The translations under genes were made by a program, and so were the position numbers. A DNA stretch of 5,325 bases, taken from contig CAJWGQ010000186.1 in the NCBI GenBank assembly GCA_913041025.1, forward strand, positions 1 to 5,325, read 5' to 3'. Positions within the stretch are counted from its first letter, which is position 1, and each line of letters opens with the position of its first letter. Under the pieces are notes generated by a model, which was not told where the DNA came from, searched no databases, and worked only from the letters and a program-made list of their open reading frames with translations. This DNA is from an uncultured Gammaproteobacteria bacterium (GTDB taxonomy: Bacteria; Pseudomonadota; Gammaproteobacteria; Pseudomonadales; Azotimanducaceae_A). Positions 1 to 5,325 of the stretch are shown here, one piece after another.

Positions 1-179
1 TTGGGATGCCAAAGCATTTGGCAGGTTTGAAGGACATCGTGCGAAATCCGGTGTACGCCACAGGGGTGGGACTATTGCACTACGGATTTGAACTAGAAAA
101 GGAGAATCATTTCTTCCAAAGTTCTAACAAGAACAGTTGGTCGAGGAGGTTTTCTGAGTGGTTTAAAAACAACTTCTAG
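1..179 (+). CDS. ftsA: Cell division protein FtsA, C-terminal 58 residues (5' end outside window)
   Basis: FtsA is the actin-like ATPase that tethers FtsZ polymers to the cytoplasmic membrane and recruits later divisome proteins. Only the last 58 codons are present. They read in the frame starting at base 3 and end at TAG 177-179. The segment opens with GMPKHLAGLKDIVRNP, followed by VYATGVGLLHYG, which is the conserved C-terminal end of the FtsA ATPase core (the 'NPxYATGVGLLLYG' block of the family). After a short polar linker of about 15 residues, the protein ends in WSRRFSEWFKNNF. This alternates aromatic and basic residues and closely resembles the amphipathic membrane-targeting sequence at the E. 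coli FtsA terminus (SWIKRLNSWLRKEF). The stop lies 12 nt before ftsZ, so the two genes are almost certainly co-transcribed. Identification is firm from family motifs plus position; the ATP-binding part of the protein cannot be inspected. Confidence 0.95.
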   Translation, partial: GMPKHLAGLKDIVRNPVYATGVGLLHYGFELEKENHFFQSSNKNSWSRRFSEWFKNNF

Positions 180-180
180 C

Positions 181-186
181 AGGAGA
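181..186 (+). promoter_or_regulatory. Shine-Dalgarno site of ftsZ
   Basis: AGGAGA lies in the 12-nt gap between the ftsA stop and the ftsZ ATG at 192, about 5 nt from the start codon. It is the strongest ribosome-binding site in the window. It fixes the ftsZ start and fits the high FtsZ synthesis needed relative to FtsA. Confidence 0.85.
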
Positions 187-191
187 AGGCG

Positions 192-1337
192 ATGTTTGAA
201 TTAGTTGATAGTGCACCACAAAGCGCTGTTATCAAAGTAATTGGTGTTGGTGGTGGTGGCGGTAATGCTGTGCAGCACATGCTCTCTAGAAAGGTCGAGG
301 GAGTGGAGTTCATAGCTGCTAACACGGATGCGCAAGCGCTGAAGAATTTAGACGCCAAAACTACTTTACAGATCGGTAGTACCGTGACTAAAGGCTTAGG
401 TGCGGGAACGAATCCGGAGGTAGGGCGACAAGCCGCTGTAGAAGATCGTGATCGTATATCCGAAGTTTTGTCTGGCGCTGATATGGCTTTTATCACTGCT
501 GGCATGGGCGGAGGGACTGGGACTGGTGCCGCACCTGTTGTTGCTGCCTTGGCAAAAGAGATGGGTATTCTAACGGTAGCAGTTGTGACTAGACCTTTTG
601 GTTTCGAAAAGCGAATGAATACTGCTGACGAAGGGATACTTGAGCTTAGTCAAAATGTTGATTCTCTTATAACAATCCCTAACGAAAAGCTCCTAGAGGT
701 ATTAGGTGATCAGACCTCTATGCTTGATGCCTTTGCAGCTGCCAACGACGTACTGTTGGGTGCAGTCCAAGGCATTGCTGATTTGATTATTCGTCCAGGA
801 CTAATAAATGTGGATTTTGCTGATGTAAGAACAGTGATGTCTGAGATGGGAATGGCCATGATGGGTACTGGATATGCGGAAGGGGAAGATCGAGCATACC
901 GTGCTGCAGAAGCAGCTATAAAATCACCGCTTTTAGAAGAGGTGGATCTGAATGGTGCTAGAGGGATTTTGGTAAACGTGACTGCAGGGCCTAGTCTAAA
1001 CATTGGTGAATTCAGCCAGGTAGGTGATCTGGTTCAGGATTTTGCATCGGACTCAGCAACAATGGTTATCGGTACGGTAATTGATCCGGGAATGAATGAG
1101 GAAGTAAAGGTGACTGTTGTGGCGACTGGATTAGGAGATGCTAACGCGCCTAATATGGTTATCGATAACAGTGCTAGGCAATCTTTTTCGAATGGACCTA
1201 TAGATTATGAGCAATTAGATCGACCCAGCTATACGCGCTCAAATCAGGATTTAAAAGCTCCTACTGATGAACCAACACAAAGGAATGATGCTGATTATCT
1301 AGACGTCCCTGCTTTTTTGAGGCGTCAAGCTGATTAA
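192..1337 (+). CDS. ftsZ: Cell division protein FtsZ (tubulin-like GTPase), complete
   Basis: FtsZ polymerises with GTP into the cytokinetic Z ring at midcell. The 381-residue protein is full length for the family (E. coli 383). N-terminal GTP-binding loop: GVGGGGGNAV at about 18-27. Tubulin signature GGGTGTG: residues 106-112. Synergy (T7) loop NVDFAD: residues 206-211; its aspartates complete the GTPase site of the neighbouring subunit. The globular core ends near 315 (VTVVATGLGD). A polar, low-complexity linker of about 50 residues follows, and then the conserved C-terminal peptide DYLDVPAFLRRQAD (368-381), which binds FtsA, ZipA and other partners. The start is set by the Shine-Dalgarno at 181-186 and by MFELVD, which matches Pseudomonas-type FtsZ. 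No active-site residue appears to be missing. The next gene is on the opposite strand, so ftsZ ends its transcription unit here; the usual downstream lpxC is absent. Confidence 0.99.
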   Translation: MFELVDSAPQSAVIKVIGVGGGGGNAVQHMLSRKVEGVEFIAANTDAQALKNLDAKTTLQIGSTVTKGLGAGTNPEVGRQAAVEDRDRISEVLSGADMAFITAGMGGGTGTGAAPVVAALAKEMGILTVAVVTRPFGFEKRMNTADEGILELSQNVDSLITIPNEKLLEVLGDQTSMLDAFAAANDVLLGAVQGIADLIIRPGLINVDFADVRTVMSEMGMAMMGTGYAEGEDRAYRAAEAAIKSPLLEEVDLNGARGILVNVTAGPSLNIGEFSQVGDLVQDFASDSATMVIGTVIDPGMNEEVKVTVVATGLGDANAPNMVIDNSARQSFSNGPIDYEQLDRPSYTRSNQDLKAPTDEPTQRNDADYLDVPAFLRRQAD

Positions 1338-1362
1338 ACTTATATCCTTTCTTATTCTGCTA

Positions 1363-1394
1363 GGTAGCACTCGTATTGGTACACGAGTGTTACC
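1363..1394. terminator. 12-bp hairpin between convergent ftsZ and DUF721 genes, possible bidirectional terminator
   Basis: GGTAGCACTCGT (1363-1374) pairs with ACGAGTGTTACC (1383-1394) around an 8-nt loop. All 12 positions pair, one of them as G-U on the plus-strand transcript. It sits 26 nt after the ftsZ stop and 54 nt before the end of the opposing gene, as expected for a shared transcript end. However, no T-run follows the stem on either strand, so it is not a canonical intrinsic terminator. It may stop transcription with Rho or protect 3' ends from exonucleases. The rest of the 1338-1447 gap shows no ORF and no recognisable lpxC remnant. Confidence 0.45.
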
Positions 1395-1447
1395 GTGAAG
1401 CCTCAGTTATAAGTAATAAAAGGTCTCATTAGCTTTTGGAATTTAGG

Positions 1448-1759
1448 TCAGATTTTTTGACCAACTTTAATTTTGATTCCTTCTATTTGGCTGAAGGTCT
1501 TTAGAGATCTTAGTTGTTGTAACAGACTAGGCGTTAAAAATCTTAATTGCGTCGCCGCACTTGAATTGAAGCAAAAGATAGTGACGTGTTTGCTGGTTAC
1601 ATTTGTAACAGTGAATTCATGACGCAACGGTTGTTTTACTAACGAACCCACCTGATTAGTCCACTCTTTTTGCAAGCTGCTTTTTTGCAATATTTTCTGT
1701 AGAGTGGAGAAGTTATTTGGTTGTTCTTTAAGGATGTCGCCTAGTTTAGTAGTAAACAC
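1448..1759 (-). CDS. dciA: Small DUF721 / DciA-type protein, predicted DnaB helicase loader
   Basis: DciA (DUF721) proteins load or operate the replicative helicase DnaB in the many bacteria without a DnaC-type loader. This 103-residue protein shows the family pattern. A helical N-terminus (LGDIL...LQKILQKSSLQ) leads into the EWTNQVG block (32-38), equivalent to the conserved 'W..vvG'. Next come HEFTV (47-51) and the strand-helix VTIFCFNSSAATQLRFLTPSLLQQLR (about 59-84), matching the 'L.V.v.SsawaqqLrfl...Ll..L' core, and finally IEGIKIKVG (92-100). It ends at the core with no C-terminal tail. Start: GTG at 1757-1759, with GGAG on the minus strand (plus 1771-1774) 11 nt upstream, a rather long spacing. 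The frame stays open further upstream but offers no ATG or GTG nearby. It is transcribed against its neighbours, convergent with ftsZ and divergent from the M23 gene. A gene of this family sits between lpxC and an M23 gene in Pseudomonas. Family call is good; the helicase role is inferred from family knowledge. Confidence 0.82.
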   Translation of the reverse strand: MFTTKLGDILKEQPNNFSTLQKILQKSSLQKEWTNQVGSLVKQPLRHEFTVTNVTSKHVTIFCFNSSAATQLRFLTPSLLQQLRSLKTFSQIEGIKIKVGQKI

Positions 1760-1843
1760 TTGTTTAATTTCTCCGTTTCCGGGTAGTAAGTTAATTGGTG
1801 TAAATTGCGAGAGCTCACTTACTAGTCAAACACAATATCATAA
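1760..1843. other. Divergent intergenic region between dciA and the M23 peptidase gene
   Basis: This 84-nt gap must carry the 5' signals for two outward-facing genes, but no convincing promoter can be read in it. On the minus strand there is TTGACT (plus 1824-1829), a 5/6 match to a -35 box, without a good -10 at 16-18 nt. On the plus strand TATCAT (1836-1841) looks like a -10, but it is too close to the ATG at 1844 to serve that start. No Shine-Dalgarno precedes the M23 ATG. Confidence 0.4.
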
Positions 1844-2758
1844 ATGAGACTTATTTTTGTTCGTTCTAAGGGCCATTCGAGAACTGTAGAGTTTTCGCGT
1901 AAGAGTATTTATACGATTTCGATTATCCTCTCCGTGTTTTGTTTGTGTTCTATGATTTTAGCTGAGCGGTTCATACAAGAATCTAGGGCCGTTAATCAGG
2001 ATGTTTTTTTAGATTGGCAAGCCATGCTTGAGGATCAAAATGACCTGGTTAATACACTCCAAGATCGCGCTACTAGTCAAGGTGGCATTGTGGCTTTCCA
2101 ATTGGCAGATTTAAGGGCCAGGCTTTTGCGTCTTGAAAACCTAGGAGAGGATCTTGTTACAATTGCAAAATTAGAAGAATCAGAATTCAATTTCTCTGTT
2201 CCGTTATCTGTTGGCGGCGTTGCGAGAGGGGAGCTGGATGATCCATCGTGGGGTGAACTCCAACAAGACCTGCGAAATTTTTCACAATTGCTGAATCGAA
2301 GAGAAACTGAGTTAAGCATTTTGAACTCTGTTTTGTTAGAAAAAAATCTTATCGAGGAATCTAAACCGAATGGTTATCCTGTGGAGGGAGGTTGGACTTC
2401 GTCTGCGTACGGTCAGAGAATCGATCCTTTTAGGGGCGTGAAAGCTTGGCATGCGGGGGTAGACATAACCAGCGTAAACAAAGAATCTCCTGTCAAGGCT
2501 TTAGCTAGCGGAGTGGTGATTTTTTCAGGCGAGCGTCAGGGTTATGGAAAGATGGTTGAAATCGATCATGCTAATGGGTACGTGACCAGATATGCTCATC
2601 ACAGGGAATTGCTTGTCCAGGAAGGAACGATTATCAAGAAAGGAGAGCATTTGGGAATAATGGGGGATACTGGAAGGTCTACGGGGCCTCACGTGCACGT
2701 AGAGGTTCTGCTAAATGGAAAGAACATCAATCCTGCGCGGTTTCTGGTTAATAACTAG
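1844..2758 (+). CDS. Membrane-anchored M23 family (LytM-type) metallopeptidase
   Basis: M23 peptidases are zinc endopeptidases that cut peptidoglycan cross-bridges or stem peptides; some inactive relatives instead activate amidases. Order in this 304-residue protein: short basic cytoplasmic tail (1-20, with RSKGHSR and FSRK); one hydrophobic segment, about 22-40, acting as uncleaved anchor or signal; a mostly helical, probably coiled-coil periplasmic stretch (about 55-170, rich in L, E, Q and R); then the M23 domain (about 183-300). That domain has WHAGVD with zinc ligands H203 and D207, RYAHH with a catalytic-type His at 252, and GPHVHVE with catalytic-type H283 and zinc ligand H285. All expected ligands are present, so it is probably an active enzyme. 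The conserved SAYGQRIDPF and GDTGRSTGPH blocks are also intact. Start: the ATG at 1844 gives the expected N-terminus, but no Shine-Dalgarno is visible before it. It lies 82 nt upstream of secA on the same strand, as in Pseudomonas, and may be co-transcribed with it. Substrate bond unknown. Confidence 0.93.
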   Translation: MRLIFVRSKGHSRTVEFSRKSIYTISIILSVFCLCSMILAERFIQESRAVNQDVFLDWQAMLEDQNDLVNTLQDRATSQGGIVAFQLADLRARLLRLENLGEDLVTIAKLEESEFNFSVPLSVGGVARGELDDPSWGELQQDLRNFSQLLNRRETELSILNSVLLEKNLIEESKPNGYPVEGGWTSSAYGQRIDPFRGVKAWHAGVDITSVNKESPVKALASGVVIFSGERQGYGKMVEIDHANGYVTRYAHHRELLVQEGTIIKKGEHLGIMGDTGRSTGPHVHVEVLLNGKNINPARFLVNN

Positions 2759-2808
2759 TTAGACTTCTTAACCTTTTTGCTGTTCAGCTGACTTTTAGAA
2801 CTTTAAAC

Positions 2809-2829
2809 TTGTGCCGGTAGACGGGACAA
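2809..2829 (+). promoter_or_regulatory. Imperfect hairpin in the secA leader
   Basis: TTGTGCCG (2809-2816) and CGGGACAA (2822-2829) pair at 7 of 8 positions, with one G-G mismatch, around a 5-nt loop. The structure ends 11 nt before the secA ATG and covers GGGA at 2823-2826, one of only two weak Shine-Dalgarno candidates; the other is GGAA at 2835-2838, right next to the ATG. It could modulate secA translation, but the stem is short and this is inference. The upstream gene carries no secM-like arrest peptide. Confidence 0.25.
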
Positions 2830-2840
2830 AGATTTGGAAA

Positions 2841-5325
2841 ATGGCGAATTTCCTAAGCAAATTATTTAGCTCCAAGAATGATAGAGAACTAAAACGGTTA
2901 GCTAAGATCGTTCAAGAGATTAATAGCCTTGAACTCTATTACGAAGGAGTTATTAATCTAAGTGAAGAGAGCGAGCAATTAAAAAATGAATTGGCAAATC
3001 AGAATTACGAACTTGACTCCATTCTACCTACCGCGTTCGCTCTGGTAAGAGAAGCTTCAAAGAGAACTAAAGGAATGCGTCATTTCGACGAGCAGCTTTT
3101 AGGTGGGATAGCTTTACACGAAGGTAAAATTGCTGAGATGCGCACTGGCGAAGGTAAGACTCTAGTGGCAACTTTGCCGGCCTATCTTAATGCTCTCCCT
3201 GGTGATGGGGTGCATGTTGTTACAGTTAACGATTATCTGGCTCGTAGAGATGCTAATTGGATGGCGCCAATATACGAAATATTGGGTATGTCCGTTGGGA
3301 TTGTGCAATCTGCGCAGGACCCTCAGGAAAAACGTGAGGCTTATCAAGCAGATATTACCTACGGAACAAATAATGAGTTTGGATTTGATTATTTACGATC
3401 GAATATGGTCTTTGATCTAGAGGACCGGCTCCAAAGAGACTTGAACTTCGCGATTATAGATGAAGTAGACTCCATCTTGATTGATGAGGCTAGAACGCCT
3501 TTGATTATTTCTGGTCAGAGTGAAGATAGTACGAAGCTCTATAAAGTCTTTGACCAACTAGCTCCCAAGCTTAACCAGCAGGATTTTGATGACCAGCCAA
3601 GAATATTTGGGGAAGAAGAGCCGGCTCCAACTGGCGATTTTATGGTTGATGAAAAAAATCGCCAAGTAGAGTTAACTGAATTAGGTCATGAGAAGGTTGA
3701 GCAAGAGTTAACTGTGTTAGGTCTGCTAAATGATGGAGATAGCCTCTATTCGGCTAATAATCTTAATTTGCTGCACCATGTTCATGTTGCAATAAAAGCC
3801 AATTTTTTGTTTAAGAGGGATGTCGATTATATGATCACGAATCGTGAAGTAGTGATCGTGGATGAGCACACCGGCCGTGCAATGCCGGGCAGACGTTGGT
3901 CCGATGGTATACACCAGGCGCTTGAAGCAAAAGAAAATGTCCCTATCCAAAACGAAAGTCAAACATTAGCGTCCACGACTTTTCAGAATTATTTTCGGAT
4001 GTACTCGAAGTTATCAGGCATGACTGGTACTGCTGATACGGAAGCTTTTGAGTTCAAACAAATCTACGGGTTAGATGTTCTTGTGATTCCGACTCATAAA
4101 CCGATGATTAGAGACGATCAAAATGACCTGATTTATGGGTCCTTATCCGGCAAATATAAAGCGATAGCGAAGGATATAGTAGACCGCGTTGGCAAAGGGC
4201 AACCGGTGCTCGTAGGAACAGCTTCAATTGAGTCATCAGAAATTTTATCTGGAGAATTAAAAAAGCAACGCATCGAACACAGTATTTTGAATGCAAAGCA
4301 GCACGAAAGAGAGGCTGACATTATTGCCGATGCTGGTCGCCCCGGAGTGGTTACGATCGCTACTAATATGGCCGGTCGAGGTACGGATATTGTGTTGGGG
4401 GGTAACATAGAAGCTGAGTTGAGACACAAAGGCGAGATAAGCGATCACGACAAAAAAGAACTTGAAGACGCTTGGGCACTGAGACAACAAGAGGTACTTG
4501 GTGCGGGTGGACTGCATATAATTGGTACGGAACGACATGAATCCAGGAGAATAGATAATCAACTGAGAGGTCGCGCAGGCAGGCAAGGTGACCCCGGTTC
4601 TAGTCGTTTTTATTTGTCCTTTGAAGATAATCTCCTTCGGTTATTTGGTAGTCCAAAGCTCAGAGAGATGATGGTGAATAACATCGAGGGCGAGGAGGCG
4701 ATAGAGGCCAGAATAATAAGTCGCTCAATAGAAAACGCACAAAGAAAAGTAGAAGGTCATAATTTTGACATTCGAAAAAACCTTTTGGATTACGATGATG
4801 TGTCTAATGACCAACGCCAGGTTATTTATCAACAGCGCCTCGAGTTGATGTCATCTAATGACATATCCGAGACCATTGAGGGAATGCGGGAAGAGGTGTT
4901 GTTTGATTTGTTCCATGGTTTCATTCCGCCCGATAGTGTTGAAGAGCAGTGGGATGTAGAGGGTCTTGAGCGAGCTATATTTTCTGAATTCGGCCAGAAA
5001 ATTCACGTAAAAGCTTGGTTGGCTGAGGATGAGAGGTTAGGCGCGGACACGTTACCTGAGCGGATACTTGCTGAACTGAATTTAGAGTATCAGTTCAAGG
5101 AAAACGCTTGGAAAGAAAATGGTATTGATATGAGGTTGGTTGAGAAGCAGATAATGCTTCAGCTCTTGGATCAGAGATGGAAAGAGCATCTGGCGACTAT
5201 GGACCAGCTTAGGCAGGGCATTCATCTCAGAGCCTACGCGCAAAAGCAGCCGAAACAGGAATATAAACGCGAATCTTTTGAGTTGTTCCAAGATCTGCTT
5301 TACAACATTAAGTCTGATGTAATTG
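2841..5325 (+). CDS. secA: Preprotein translocase ATPase SecA, N-terminal 828 residues (3' end outside window)
   Basis: SecA is the ATPase motor that pushes unfolded preproteins through SecYEG. The frame is open from ATG 2841 to the window edge, 828 codons plus one base. E. coli SecA has 901 residues, so roughly the last 70 are missing, including the linker and any zinc-binding tail. NBD1: Q-motif glutamine Q85 ([11 protein letters not shown]), Walker A MRTGEGKT with K106, Walker [15 protein letters not shown] with D207/E208. The preprotein cross-linking domain follows (about 225-375), with a few extra acidic residues ([10 protein letters not shown]) compared with E. coli. NBD2: NMAGRGTD with R513 and D516, and motif [13 protein letters not shown] with arginine-finger residues R578 and R581. 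The helical scaffold contains WKEHL and the two-helix finger RAYAQK, whose Tyr799 matches E. coli Y794; the preceding Gly is Ala here. Start: [20 protein letters not shown] aligns with E. coli [20 protein letters not shown]. No frameshift is seen. The upstream gene is an M23 peptidase rather than secM. Confidence 0.99.
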   Translation, partial: MANFLSKLFSSKNDRELKRLAKIVQEINSLELYYEGVINLSEESEQLKNELANQNYELDSILPTAFALVREASKRTKGMRHFDEQLLGGIALHEGKIAEMRTGEGKTLVATLPAYLNALPGDGVHVVTVNDYLARRDANWMAPIYEILGMSVGIVQSAQDPQEKREAYQADITYGTNNEFGFDYLRSNMVFDLEDRLQRDLNFAIIDEVDSILIDEARTPLIISGQSEDSTKLYKVFDQLAPKLNQQDFDDQPRIFGEEEPAPTGDFMVDEKNRQVELTELGHEKVEQELTVLGLLNDGDSLYSANNLNLLHHVHVAIKANFLFKRDVDYMITNREVVIVDEHTGRAMPGRRWSDGIHQALEAKENVPIQNESQTLASTTFQNYFRMYSKLSGMTGTADTEAFEFKQIYGLDVLVIPTHKPMIRDDQNDLIYGSLSGKYKAIAKDIVDRVGKGQPVLVGTASIESSEILSGELKKQRIEHSILNAKQHEREADIIADAGRPGVVTIATNMAGRGTDIVLGGNIEAELRHKGEISDHDKKELEDAWALRQQEVLGAGGLHIIGTERHESRRIDNQLRGRAGRQGDPGSSRFYLSFEDNLLRLFGSPKLREMMVNNIEGEEAIEARIISRSIENAQRKVEGHNFDIRKNLLDYDDVSNDQRQVIYQQRLELMSSNDISETIEGMREEVLFDLFHGFIPPDSVEEQWDVEGLERAIFSEFGQKIHVKAWLAEDERLGADTLPERILAELNLEYQFKENAWKENGIDMRLVEKQIMLQLLDQRWKEHLATMDQLRQGIHLRAYAQKQPKQEYKRESFELFQDLLYNIKSDVI

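Noticed and set aside
1419..1438. AAAAG...CTTTT inverted repeat as a terminator for dciA
   Set aside because: The stem is only 5 bp with four A-T pairs and a 10-nt loop, too weak to call.
1799..1829. Minus-strand TTGACT (plus 1824-1829) as a dciA promoter -35 box
   Set aside because: No acceptable -10 lies at 16-18 nt; the best candidate (TTTACA) is at 19 nt and matches only half the consensus.
1836..1841. TATCAT as the -10 box of the M23 gene
   Set aside because: A start site 6-7 nt downstream would fall inside the coding region after the ATG, and no -35 is present at the proper distance.
2777..2807. TTGCTG...TTTAAA as a secA promoter
   Set aside because: Spacing is 19 nt and both boxes are weak; in AT-rich sequence this is expected by chance.
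4108..4586. Overlapping minus-strand open frames opposite secA
   Set aside because: They lie wholly within a strongly conserved secA coding region, overlap one another, and show no family motif; they are antisense shadows. The same applies to the antisense frames within ftsZ and the M23 gene.

Overview
The window holds the downstream end of a division and cell-wall (dcw) cluster followed by secA, from a gammaproteobacterium. Gene order, the FtsZ N-terminus (MFELVD...AVIKVIGVGGGGGNAV), the FtsZ C-terminal peptide (DYLDVPAFLRRQAD) and SecA motifs very close to the E. coli protein all point that way. The order ftsA-ftsZ-(DUF721)-(M23 peptidase)-secA resembles the Pseudomonas arrangement rather than the Enterobacteria one, which has lpxC and secM between ftsZ and secA. 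Base composition is moderate to AT-leaning by eye. Nothing in the window looks mobile or recently transferred.

Layout: (1) 1-179, C-terminal 58 residues of FtsA, including its membrane-targeting helix. (2) 192-1337, complete ftsZ, 12 nt after ftsA and with a strong Shine-Dalgarno. (3) 1338-1447, a convergent intergenic gap with a 12-bp hairpin. (4) 1448-1759 on the minus strand, a small DUF721/DciA-type protein, a predicted replicative-helicase loader. (5) 1760-1843, a short divergent gap. (6) 1844-2758, a membrane-anchored M23 (LytM-type) peptidase with a full set of zinc and catalytic residues. (7) 2759-2840, the secA leader with an imperfect hairpin. (8) 2841 to the window end, secA, open to the edge and lacking about its last 70 codons.

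The genes cover Z-ring assembly and anchoring (FtsA, FtsZ), helicase loading (DciA), peptidoglycan remodelling or its regulation (M23) and protein export (SecA). The main departure from the expected layout is that lpxC, normally directly after ftsZ in gammaproteobacteria, is absent; the ftsZ transcription unit appears to end at the hairpin instead. No previously undescribed system is evident. The findings are modest locus-architecture and leader observations.
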